Part shown: in pieces, positions 30,573 through 43,600 of the stretch
Numbering within the stretch: position 1 is the stretch's first letter
How the letters are laid out: every line of letters begins with the position of its first letter
Translations under genes and position numbers: made by a program
NCBI GenBank assembly: GCA_963662175.1
Contig: OY759217.1
Coordinates: forward strand, 19,222,562 to 19,286,561
Reading direction: 5' to 3'
Length of the DNA stretch: 64,000 nucleotides
Origin: Aradus depressus
Lineage: Eukaryota > Arthropoda > Insecta > Hemiptera > Aradidae
Notes under the pieces: generated by a model
Told to the model about the DNA's origin: nothing
Seen by the model: only the letters and a program-made list of their open reading frames with translations
Databases searched by the model: none

Positions 30573-32261
30573 TCCCAGAGAAGTTTAAGAAACAGATATA
30601 AATATGAAGAGAAAGTAAATATAAAGAATAGTAAATAAAACAAAGAAGGCTGTAGTGCCATTTTACTTACACAAAATCTCAGCATATCTTAGCTGATTTT
30701 TGACATAAATCTTAGGTCTTGACATTCGGTCGCAACTTGGAAAAACTTCGCTGATTCCAGACCATTTTTCTTCATTCTCTCAAAACTCGCGCGTATGTCG
30801 ACTAATATGTACTGGACTTAAATTAACGACAATTTTCATTTTAAATAAATTTGGACCTCCATGTTTTTCATTCAAAAATGGTTTGGGAGATATTCGCTTT
30901 GGGCAATATAGCTGACGAAAGTAAATTTCGATGAACATCCTTTCAAAATTTTGCATAGGAATGTTCGTATCCGCGTAAAACCGAAATAACCGTACATGTT
31001 ATTGTATTAGAATCACATCTTCAACTGATCCCAAAATGTACACTTCGAATGAATTCAGTACTAGATCTATATTAAGGGATATTGTGTGCTCTACAATTTT
31101 GTCTTATTAATTTTTATTCTAAATATTAGCCAGAAAATGCACCATGAATAATAATAATAATAAATCTAATTTTTATCTTAAAGTGATTTTAAAACGATAT
31201 CTGTATCTCAGAATGAAAAGAAAAACATTAAAAATGTTCAGGTTCAGGTAATGGCTCAATGTGCCTTATAAATCGCACAGGATAACTAATAAAAGATCGC
31301 AAGCATACTCATATGAAAGGAATGTGTCACAGTTTTGGTCACATGACCCTTTTCGTATTTGTAGTGGTTTACAAGCTAACAGAAAAAAAAAAAAAAAACA
31401 TCAAGCGTTCAGTGGCGTATTGTAGATACCAAATTTGTCACAGCGAATATCATTTCGCTTGGGTTGATTTCCGATTGTATGAAGAAAATGAAAAGGACCA
31501 ATTCTGTGCAAAATTTATTGAACTTTAATGAAGTCTCATACATTAAAGTACGTCTCGTTAGTCGCGTGGGTTTCAAGAAAATGAAATATCACTCAAAGTC
31601 AGTTATCGACCCATTTGGCTGAACTACCAAAAAGCTACGCGAGGAAGCCTTTCAGTTAATCCCACTATATCTTCAAATTGGAACCTCCATCAAGAAAAAG
31701 ATAACTCTTGAAATTTACAACATATAAATAGTTTATTTTTCCAAAAATTAAGGGGACGCCCATGTCCTTGGCATGGAGATTGTTTCATTTCAACTTTATT
31801 ATAGTTTATTCCTAACAAAACCTTTTTACCAAAAAAATCGTAGAATATGAAGTTTTTGGCATTAACGTTTCTTTCAACTAATAAAAAATTTAAAGTAACG
31901 GATAACCTTTCTTCTTAACTTTTTGTTTTTGGCTGTTCTAGACTGCCTTTTTTATGTTATGTCTTTATATAGCTAAAACCCGAAGGTAAAAGGTTGGGTT
32001 TCTCACTAAGCAACATTTTCAGAAGCAAAAATTTGAACATTTTCAAAATTATTGAAAGAATATACGAACTTTCGCCACTGTGATGTTAGAAACTGGTAGT
32101 AGTTTGGGGTTATGACTTAAAACTTTGTCTAAAGAATGAAAAACTGTTTAATAATTTTTCATTCAACTGTTTACTTTTGAGGAGCAGTTATGTTCTAAAA
32201 AACGAATTGTAAACATTATACTGCTAAACAATTTTTTTCTGTTATTTCATTATTACATAGA

Positions 32262-32454
32262 GTAGGGGTTGGCAACCATGCAACACCGCGAAGAAACTAA
32301 ACACATTTTTTAAACAAACAAATTGGATTTATTTACTGAAAAAAGAGAGGGGTGTTAACTAATAGATTCGATATATGGAATTTTCTAGTAATTTATGCAC
32401 ATCTGAGTGGTTATTTTATTTGGCCCGCAATTGCGAAAAGGTTGCCGACCCCCG
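32262..32454. mobile_element. short hAT-like MITE
   Basis: Ends are TAGGGGTTGGCAACC on the left and GGTTGCCGACCCC on the right, close to the C/TAGGGGTCGGCAACC termini of many hAT elements. The interior is 160 bp, non-coding, with TGGCCCGCAATTGCGAAAAG near the right end. I could not see a convincing 8-bp duplication. Confidence 0.45.
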
Positions 32455-34451
32455 AATATTGACTGATAATATTCCATTAAATTGACATAAGAGAATTGAA
32501 GAAAACAAGACATAAAGATCGCAAAATGATAAATATATTTTAAAATACTTACATATTCAAGTTAATAGTAAGTTAAATAAGTATCCTGCAAGTTAATTAA
32601 ATAAATAATTTACAATTAGGCTAAAAATTCTCTGATTCATTAATAATTTTCAATTTTATCATTGTAGTCTTTGAGCTGGCGCACACAGAAAACACATTTT
32701 TGTATTATGTATAAAAAACAAAGCAGGTACCTATCATAAAAACTAACGGAAGTCATCGCAGAAATACAGGTAACCTACCTATAATATAAAGTATCGTTGG
32801 TTCTTTTTAAAACTATGTACATATTAATTTGAAATTAGAACATTAAACCCATTCAAATGTTTTATTATTCTAAGTAATACATTTCCATAATATATTTCCT
32901 TTTGTATTATAGTTTCCCACCTTATCGTTACTATAATAAATAAATACTGCATAGGAAGACAGATCTTTTCAAAACACGATTTGATTCGCGAATTAAGAGA
33001 TAGGACATAATGTTGAAGTTAATATAAACCCCCTTTCAAATAAAGTTATGAGATTTTGTGAAAAATATATATAATATAATAAACGTGAAGAGTATTGGGC
33101 AGGACATTTCTAAAGAGCGTTTCAAGGATATCCTGGAGGTGTCCCGTCACAATAGGCACAGAAAGTAATTTATATTTTTAAATTAATAAAAACACATAAT
33201 GTTAAATAATTTACATCCACTTATTTAAATATTTCATAAATTGGGGAATCCCCAATATTAGGTATATCTTCACGAATATTATGTATGTTACTTCGGAAAA
33301 CGGACAACAATAAATCCATAAATAAGATGTTTTTTCAATTTATTATACATTTACCCAGATGTTGCCTGGGAGTAGCTGGGGTTTATAATTTAACATAAGT
33401 ACAATATTGAACAAAAAAAATACCATAACATCTGTCTCGGAAAATTTGTGTATGAAGATAGGATTTTTCATCAGTACATTCAGTGGCCTATGAAATAAAC
33501 ATTACATGGTGAAAAAGTAAAATTCAAAGATTACGTCACTTTTTTTGTCTTTCTGTGTCATTCACCGAGAATGTGATAACACCGTAATAATAAACACATC
33601 CATAAATAATCAATTAGTTTGATCAATAAACAGTTTGTCGACCAATACGAATGATATTTAATTAATAGAATAAAATAAATGATAATCAGTTTACAATTCA
33701 GTAAGACAGAATTGGATTCATCTCGTTTGAGATAACCATAGGAGGAAAGGTTTTTTTCGAAGTTTTTTAAATCTTCAAAAACAAGTCAAATAAAAAAAAT
33801 CATTTTTTTTTATCTTTCTCAAGATCTAAATTACGAGAGGAGCTTACCAGAAAATGTTTAGATTTATAGGCCATGTAGAGGTAACTCATCAATTTTTTTG
33901 ATTAAAATGCTTTATTTCTACAGGGTCGACAAGAATTAATCAAGGCTTTCAGTAAGTTGATAAAATCAGTTAGGGGACAAGTAGAGAAACAACAGTTTAT
34001 TGACGTTTCATATTTATTTGCATTTTTTCTTTAACTGAATTTATTTATTTAAGCAACACCAAAATTACTTTTTTTCGACCCCTCAGGGCTAATGAAAGGC
34101 TTGATATTCAAATAAAATGAATTGAAAAGTATAAATAAATTGAAAAAATACATTATTTATGGAAATAGTCATGCCAAACACAAGGATACATAAGACAGGA
34201 TTCTCTACTACCTAACTTTTCAGTAATATTTTATGTTTCCTTAAAATAGTTCCAAAGATACAATAGAAAATTACGTATCCTGCTTGTCTGCTGTCCTATT
34301 TTTGTATCCCCATGTGCCGTATGCAATCAATATAAAAGGACAGCTGGTAAATGTAGGATTTCCGAAGACCTTCTCAGTTTTCATAATAGTACAGTAGAAC
34401 ATTGGATTTATACAAATGTTATTGGTTCTAAATGTGGAGTGAGTGTTCCAC
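32455..34451. other. intergenic AT-rich DNA up to the GPCR 3' end
   Basis: No long frames or recognisable elements apart from weak dispersed-repeat text near 33360-33560. Presumably contains the GPCR 3' UTR (minus strand, below 34452); an AATAAA-type signal on that strand is easy to find by chance here. Confidence 0.35.
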
Positions 34452-34643
34452 TCAGGAGCTGATGGTGCATATAGGATCCATCTGAAGCTCATCCTGGTGG
34501 TAGAGGAGTGGCTGGTCCTGATCCAGAAGACCTGGCTTCACCTCCTCGTATATCAGATCCTCCTCATCCTCTTCCTCATCATCCCCACACTCCTTCCAGG
34601 AACCCGACTCTCCCGGCAGCCAGCACAACAACATGTACCAGTT
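34452..34643 (-). CDS. GPCR last exon: end of TM7 and acidic tail
   Basis: After a TTTCAG acceptor, NWYMLLCWLPG finishes TM7. The cytoplasmic tail is strongly acidic (CGDDEEEDEEDLIYEEV) and ends ICTISS before TGA at 34452-34454. The C-terminal sequence does not fit the canonical S/T-x-V PDZ ligand. Confidence 0.82.
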   Translation of the reverse strand, partial: NWYMLLCWLPGESGSWKECGDDEEEDEEDLIYEEVKPGLLDQDQPLLYHQDELQMDPICTISS

Positions 34644-37600
34644 CTGAAACATATATGAAAATATTGTATTATTGTCCGTTAGGGGGAAAGAGGACAACAG
34701 TCAGGAATTTCCTGTGTACCCAGATTTTTGTTTTCATTTCTGACGAATGTATTGGGGTAAAGGTGCGATTTTAAAAGTTTGGAAAATCATTAATATTGTA
34801 ATTTTTTTGGGTTGTATAAGGAGATCCTTGATTCATATATATATATATGGTGATACGGTGATTACGAACAAATTCCTTTGGGGCGATTAGAGGTTTTGAA
34901 AACATTCTTACAATCTAATATATATGAAACTAGCTGTGTTACATTTCGTGAATATTTTTGTAAACATAAGGTAAGTATCGACTCGTATATTTAAACACCT
35001 AATCGAAACTCTGTTTAAATACAAAAAAGAACACTTGTATTATAGATATGGATGATGGGAGCATTACAAACGGTTCGAGTAGCACTCCCATGTGGGCTAC
35101 CCGAACCGTTTGTAATGCTCCCATCATCCATATCTATAATACAAGTGTTCTTTTTTTGTATTTAAACAGAGTTTCGATTAGGTGTTTAAATATACGAGTC
35201 GATACTTATCTTATGTTTACAAAAATATTCACGAAATGCAACACAGCTAGTTTCATATATATTAGATTGTAAGAATGTTTTCAAAACCTCTAATCCCCCC
35301 AAAGGAATTTGTTCGTATTCACCGTATTTTTTTTTTTTCAAAGCCTCTAATCCCCAAAGGAAATGTTCGTAATCACCGTTTTGTTAACTACTGTGATATA
35401 AGCCAATACATATTTATTTTCCCTATAAGTGAATATTTTCCTCCTTCCCTTGTCTAAAAAAACCTTCATAAAATATACTGACCAGTCCTGAAACGAGGTC
35501 TGACCTACGTCTTATTCGTCTACATCAATAATGATTCGTCTACATCAATAATGATTCGTCTACACCAACTACTTCAAAATATGTAGTCCCTATATACACT
35601 TATGCCAGGGCTTCTTCCAATCCCCGAAACACTTCTGGAACTCGATCTTTGGGATACCATTTAGCTCTCACAGCGATGAGCTTTTAATCTCATCTATGCT
35701 TGAGAAACGACGGCCCTTTAAGGTTCTCTTTATTGTTGAGAACAGAAAAAAGTCACACGGAGCCATGTCTGGCGAATATGGAGGCTGGGGCATCATTACA
35801 GTTTTGTTTTTGGCAGAAAATTCACGAACAAGTAATGAAGTGTGAGCAGGTGCATTATCGTGGTGCAAAAGCCATGAAATGTTTCGCCACAGATCCGGGC
35901 GTTTTTTTCGGACTGCTTCACGCAAACGGCGATTGTATTTGTAGGTAGTACTCCTTATTGATCGTTTGACCTTGTGGCAAAAACTCATGGTGCACTATGC
36001 CAATAAATCGAAAAACACAGTGAGCATGACCTTCACATTCGACCGCACTTGTCGAGCTTTTATACCACTCGTAAACCCTAGTTTTACTCATAGCAGACTC
36101 ACCAAAAGCAATACTTAACATTTCTAAAACTTTGCTGCACTTTATTCCATTCTTGTAGCAAATTCTCTGATCCATTCTGTAAACAAATAAATAATCGCCG
36201 ATCGTACCAAAACACATGTAAACTCTTTGACAGCTGACAGCAGACTAAACATCCGGTTTGGCTAACAATGTACAGATATGTTTACAAAAACAACAAAGAA
36301 TCGGACTAATAAAACTCGCGAAATTACAAAATTCCCGTTACTTTTTGAACACACCTCGTATATGCATTTATGGTAGTTAAATAATAAATTTATTATTTCT
36401 TTAAATGTATTTTACAATTGTAGATAAAATGTTTTTACGTGTAAATAAACTTATAGAACCCGAGAATAAGCGGGAATATATATATTTTTTTTCATTCCAC
36501 TTACGAGGAAGGCATGACTGATGAGGAAGAGGAGTGGGAAGATGAGTGAGCCGGAGTTCTCGAGGGCGATGACTCCCAAGAACCAGGAGACAGCGAAGAG
36601 AGGAAGAAGAGATGCGGCCACTCGAAGAGACTTGGGGTCTCCATCCTCAACCTTGGTGGCTAGCCGCAGACCTCCCACTGACAGTCCCGTGTTCACCTAA
36701 AACCACACATCAAACACATAAATAACTGAATCGAGGGCGCCAGTAGCTCAATGGTATGCGTGCTTGTCTTCTGAACTCAAGAAGGTGGGTTCGAAACCCC
36801 ACCAAGGCTCTTAGTTTATTTTATCTGGAAGGTAAAATAAACTTAAGCACGCCGTCCTTGGGATGGGACGTTAAGCGATGGTCCCGAGCCTGTACGATGT
36901 CAGTTACTCGTTAAAGACCCCTGTCCTAGGTGAATAAAAATTTAGGGTAGGCAAAATTTAGGACTCCCACAGTACAGTCAACAACTTTGTGAACGCCCTA
37001 ACTTAAAAACGATTATATGAAATTGAGATTTGGAATAAGAAGTCACACGTGCTAACAACATCTCATTAGATTTTCTCCAAAATCAGAAGAAATTTTTTTT
37101 TTTTTTTTTTTTTCACCAACCATACATTTTTACATATGTGCCTGATAAGGACCCGGGATTTGTAAGCTAAGGATAGCTTTATTTTTTTTGATTAGAGATT
37201 CTTTTAAAATTAATAAATTAATATATTTTTTAAATTTCGTAAACAATTAATATATCGTTATAAGAAAGAGGGTAGATAACAAAAACAATCTAATATCTAA
37301 TAATTAGTGACCAACAGGTCACGAAGGGGACTCCCAAGGTCTCGACAGGAAAAAGGTTAAGTCTCTGCCAACAGAGAGCAGCTAAATTATTATTTAATGT
37401 ATTTATTTTTCCATTTCCAACGTCCCATCCGAAGGAGGCGTGCTCAATGTTTTAATTAATTAATAATTAGGTTTTAAATAATTAATTCTGAACATTAAGA
37501 AAAAAAATCCTGCAGCATGACTGTAAATAGCCAAACTGCTAATATTCTCAAGGCGGTATAGACTAAAATATAGAGCTTTTGGCATTTATTATTTTTACTT

Positions 37601-40600
37601 TGTCAACAAATTTACTTATGGTGTACTGATTATAAATATGCATAATAAATAAATAATCAAAGTTCATAGTTATTTATTCAGTTTGAAACAAACGGTTGGA
37701 CAGGATAGTTTCTTTTGATTTATTCACTTATTTCACTTTCATGTCGTCATGTCTAACTCCTCAAAGATGCAATTCTGTGCCAATAGTTTGAGAAGTCTTT
37801 TATCTGTGGCTTCTTTGTGCCTTTCGAAGCATCATATCCACTTTGCCCATGCCTCGGCATCGAAATGTAGTACTGACAGGACGTTTTATAAGCTTAACGG
37901 CATTTCTTTCTTTCTCATTTCTTTTGAAAGCGCCTTTTGTTCTTTACATTGTTTGAAACATTTGTTTCAGTTTGGATTAACTTTTGCACTCCTAACTTGG
38001 ACAGAAAGATGAGTGATGGAGATTAACCGCAATCAGATATTTTGGGAAGTATTTGAGGACAATGTGCAGTATTGTTTTATTATTAACTAGTTCATTTTGG
38101 CTCATTTTGATAATGAGATATGTATTATTAAATTAGTACCTAGGATCATCGGTACCTGTAAAATTGTGTCTGATTATTGTAATGACGCTTCTAAATTTAA
38201 AAAAAAAATCATAATAATAAAATATATTCACAAATTACGTGCCTTTCATTATTGGAAACCAATTTCCCCAACAATTTTCCTAATTAAGGACTTTTTACAT
38301 AAAATTATTTCATTACTAAAATCTCATTTACTAATTTCACAATCTGTCCCAAAATTTTATTTGGATATCTAGAACCCCATAAAGTCGACACCTATTGCTT
38401 TCAGCCAAAGGGAAGAGGAGGCTTAACACACAAATTCTACATACAAAATCTTGCAAGGACGACATTTATAAATTTTCAGCGGAATCGGAAACTCAAAAAC
38501 CCCAATAACTGCCGATGTAATGAATATATAGACATGAAATTTCATATTTAAAATCAACACCACATTAGGACAATACCTGTTAATTTGTAGCAATATCGAC
38601 CCAAGGGAAAGCAGGGTTCAGGGGAGGGAGTTGAATTTTAAAACCCCAATAACTGCCGATGTGATGAATATATCGACACAAAATTTAGTGTGAGGATTTA
38701 GAAGCCCCTATGTGTTTACTTGCCTTCTCACGCCTATGTATACTTGAATTTGTAATGACAAAGACTCTCTGTGAAGAAATAATATGGAAACAGATTGTTT
38801 TCAAATGTTTACTTGCCTTCTCACGCCTATGTATACTTTAATTTGTAATGACAAAGACTCTCTGTAAAGAAATAATATGGAAGCAGATTGTTTTCAAATG
38901 TTTACTTGCCTTCTCAAGCCTATGTATACTTTAATTTGTAATGACAAAGACTCTCTGTAAAGAAATAATATGGAAGCAGATTGTTTTCAAATGTTTACTT
39001 GCCTTCTCAAGCCTATGTATATTTGAATTTGTAATGACAAAGACTCTCTGTAAAGAAATAATATGGAAGCAGATTGTTTTCAAATGTTTACTTGCCTTCT
39101 CAAGCCTATGTATACTTGAATTTGTAATGACAAAGACCCTCTGTAAAGAAATAATATGGAAGCAGATTGTTTTCAAATGTTTACTTGCCTTCTCAAGTCT
39201 ATGTATACTTTAATTTGTAATGACAAATACTCTCTGGAAAGAAATAATATGAAAGCAGATTGCTTTCAAATGTTTACTTGCCTTCTCAAGCACATGTATA
39301 CTTGAACTTGTAATGACCAGATCCAGATCTCTGGAAAGAAATAATGTGGAGACAGATTGTTTTCAAATGTTTGCTTGTTGTTTTAATTTATTAAACGTCA
39401 TTCATTATTATTAAGTATTTATAACACTTGCAGAAAAGGGAATTGTATTAACCATATTTCTATTGGCTATGTCAAGTATTTAACCTCTCGCTACTAAGTC
39501 CAGCGTAAGAATAGTGGCAGTTTTTCTCAATTTACATAGTAGCTCATTATCTTTTTTTGGATTTGTGGTTGGGTACTTACGATCATAAGAATGGAGAGAG
39601 GTGCCATGAATGAGAAGAGCATCCCTCTCTCGGCAGACATCCAGCAGTAGTCTCGGTACTCGTAGCCTGGCTCCTCAACCAGACCACATACCTGCAACAA
39701 TTATAGCCAACATCCGTTTTTAGAAAACCACCAGCTTACGTTTCAACTACATAATTTCTGTGTAAGTTATAGGTAAGAGATTTTTCCTCTACAGTGGTAA
39801 TTGTTTGGGTACATGCACCAAAACAGCAAATATTATAAGTTATTGTTTGTAAGCTGCTCAAGTATCACAGATATACTGTTCAGCAAAAACATCAAACGAA
39901 TTCAGGCATTTCAGTCAAAAACCCTCAGACCGATAACATAGTGCCCTCCATACATAAACAACAGAACACTTCATAACGATCTTATGATACACACAGTACC
40001 CGACAAAATACAAACTACTTACATACGGTTTTTTTAGAAAACTTTACACACATACATACCCAGAAATACGTACTTTATCTTCACAACACTTACCACAAAA
40101 CCCCCCACGAAGGTTGAAGAGAAGATGGGAACCGCGATTTACTGCCACCTCGAATCATATTCGTTCTTAAATTTTTTTTTTTTTACATAATTTTCCTTCA
40201 CTTTTATTATCTCTCTTACCCATCCATCAAAATAGTCTTTCAATTCCTTTTTATTTATTTATTTTTCTGTTCTTGTCCTAATAATTAAGATAAATTTTCG
40301 CCCCGAGGACCTACCACTGGGTGGCCTTCCTCTCACATGCCCTTCACGCCAACATATTAATACCATCATAGATGCTGATTGTTGCAGCCTAGCAACAGTT
40401 GCATATTTATAAATAAAAGACAAAAAAAAAAAAAAGATATACCTATATGTATATATACATATATGTAAATATTAATATGTATATATAACCTATATGTAAA
40501 TATTTAAAAAAAAAATTCAAAATATCTATATGATGGAGAGAAATCGATATGGAACGTCGAAAAGCAAAAATAAATAATAGAAGAGGAAATAGAGAAATGG

Positions 40601-43600
40601 AAAGCGGCTAACTGGGATAGGCTGGATAGGCTTTCAAAAAAAAAAAAATTATATTAAAGATGTTATTATGATTATTGATCTATGTTTATTTAATAGAAAA
40701 AAAAAATACATATATATTTTTATTTATTAGGTGGTTGTGTTTTGTCTTAATAATTTTCTTTTAAATTTATTATATACTTTATTTTTGACTTGAGTTGGTT
40801 ACATTCCACGCAACACCCCCTCCACCGAGGGTCACGTAGGTAAACTCAGGTAGCCCTCGTCCGTTCCATACACGACAGCATAGCACTCACTACACTGGAC
40901 ACAAACTCACAACACCGTCACCACACACATCCACTCAAGTCATTATAAGGTAATTTTTTATATTTTTTAGTTGTATATATATATTGTTTTATATAGTTTA
41001 TTACTACTTTCAAAAATTGTATTTATTTTTATTATTAATTTATTATTATTATTTTTCTCTCTTTCCTATAAGTTAAAAAAAATGTTTCCATCTCTTTTTC
41101 AAATTGTTATAAAGTCTCTGTTTATATCATTGTCCATAATGCCTAATTTGTTTGTTTATATTCTGTAGGCCCTGAAGAAGAAAATGAATAGTTTTCGAAA
41201 CTTTGGCCAAATTTTGCATTTTCTTTTACACGACAGAACCTCGATTTCCTTCAACATACAGGGATAGGCTAGCTTCACTGAGATTTGAGGTCAACTGCGA
41301 AGGGGCAGTTAGATCCGACGGTCAGCGCTGATCTCACACCTCTTGTATCACTTTCAATTTTACAGTTTGCTTATGAGATTCCTACGGTGTGAAGTGTTAC
41401 AATATTATTTTATTACCAAAGAATTAATAATGACATGGTTTTAATGATTGGTGGTAAGTGTGATAAATGTTTAATAGTGACATGGTTTTAATGATTATAG
41501 CAAATGTGGTAGATTATTTAATAGTGATATGGTTTTAATGATTGGCAGCAAGTGTGGTAGATTATTTAATAGTGACATAGTTTTAATGATTGGTAGCAAG
41601 TGTGATGGATTATTTAATAATGACATGGTTTTAATGATTGGTAGCAAGTGTGGTAGATTATTTAATAGTGACATGGTTTCCTATGTTCAAAGTACATGGG
41701 AAGAGACTTTATATAGGTTTTTATTTACGCAATTCAACAGCTGTTTTTACTCAGAACGTTCTTTGGGTAACTCAATTAAAATTTGATAAAATACAACATT
41801 ATAATTTATAGTATTTTTACGTAAACAATGGCGGCTGGTAGACCCCAGGCGGCGAGGAAGTGGAGAGGAAGTCTTGGAGCGAGGCCTCTCAACTTCCTGT
41901 ACAAATAGAGACAGTTGGCAGAGAACCAGGAGGAGGCCACCAGATGGAGGTAGTGGAGCGTGATGGCAACCATCTCGCAGTGCCGTCGGTCAGATGTAGC
42001 CTGCAACATACCATTAATGGAGTACATCTCTTGAACATTTCTCAGAAAAATCAATAAAAAATACTATAATGTTTGAAATTCAATTTACAATGATGTTTCA
42101 CAAGAAGAACATGGATATGCATGAGTGGAGACATTTCTTTAGGTGCGGAAATAACAAAAAATGAAATAAATTTGTAAAATGGGAACTTAAATAAATTATA
42201 ATTAACTAATAAAAATAGATCTTTTCGTTCTTTCTCGGTTCAAATTCTAAAACATTGTTCAATGGTTTGATTGTGACGTAAAGATCTACTTATAATATCT
42301 ACGTAATTCATGTGTTATTATTTATGTTGAAAAAAAAAATGATATGTGACGTGGCTATAACAGAACCTTTTTATACAAACCACTTTATCATTTGCGGCAA
42401 TATGAAAGTAACGTTGGCGACAGTTTTTCTTTTTTTAATCGTACCTACAGCATAATCATTAACGCCAGTATAAAATTAATTTGGAAGGGGGAGAGAGAGT
42501 GATTACAACAGTAGTTAGTATAAGAAAGTTCTGTTATGGCCAGATATATATAATATAAACACAAATTTTTTTCTTCTCATATATAATTTACAAAATTTAC
42601 TTAAAAATTACCTAATTAATTAACTTTACTTACAAACCATATAATTTAGAAAAAATATATATATTGTAAAGATATATAAAGAAACATTCCACAATGCACT
42701 TTGTATTAACAAATACCGAATTAGCTTTCTAGAGTTTCTTCACTTTCACCTTAATCTTCAGGTTCTGCTAGTTAGGTTAGGTTTTATGACTCATGCCCGG
42801 GCTTTTAACTACGAGGTCATATCGCCTACTACCAGAGCGCTCTTTCGTCACTCTGGTGGACATGAGCCCGACTCTACTGTGGGAGTCCTAAATTTTGCCT
42901 ACCCTAAATTTTTATTCACCTAGGGTAGGGGCCTTTAACGAGTACCTGACATCGTACAGGCTCGGGACCATCGCTTAACGTCCCATCCGAAGGACGGCGT
43001 GCTTAAGTTTATTTTACCTCCCAAATAAAATAAACTAAAAGGCCTCGGTCGGGTTTCGAACCCACGATCTTGAGCTCAGAAGTCAAGCACGCATACCACT
43101 GAGCTACCGGCGCCCTCTTTAGAAAAAATATATATATTGTAAAGATATATAAAGAAACATTTCGCAATGCACTTTGTATTAACAAATACCGAATTAGCTT
43201 TCTAGAGTTTCTTCACTTTCACCTTAATCTTCAGGTTCTGCTAGTGTTCTGCTGCGAAGATCACTTTGATAGTTGTTGAATTTTTGCCTATATTTTATAT
43301 AAGTTAACTTTTGAGACATGTTTTCTTCATGAAAGTTAATATTTCTTCAAACAAAAACATTTATAATATGTATCCTACCATAAAAACATTTATAATATGT
43401 ATCCTACCATAAAAACTTTCATCAAGAGTTTTCCTCTTTTAATGAGTGTTTCATGAATAAATTATTCTTAACCTTTCTACCCAGTAGTACAAGAAGTAGG
43501 TAGCATGCTTGCCTACTGAGCTCAAGATCTCGGATTCGAAACCCTGCCTCGAGGCCCTTAGGGGAGGTGAAAAAACCTTGAGCACGCCGTCCTTTTCCCT

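Noticed and set aside
35048..35272. 74-codon frame
   Set aside because: Lies wholly within the foldback element at 34853-35331.
36733..36811. Possible functional tRNA gene at the head of a SINE
   Set aside because: Boxes A and B are present, but the anticodon and acceptor stems do not pair properly, and the same head is joined to the SINE body elsewhere.
37749..38372. Two frames of about 90 codons in the GPCR intron
   Set aside because: No domain, no conservation evidence inside the window, and overlap with dispersed-repeat text.
38931..39213. Frames of 81 and 90 codons repeating a 31-residue unit
   Set aside because: Follow the 93-bp array on both strands; no start or splice support.
41529..41786. 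85-codon frame repeating an MIGSKCGRLFNSD-like peptide
   Set aside because: By-product of a 48-bp tandem array; copies vary in non-coding fashion (47- and 48-bp units shift the frame).
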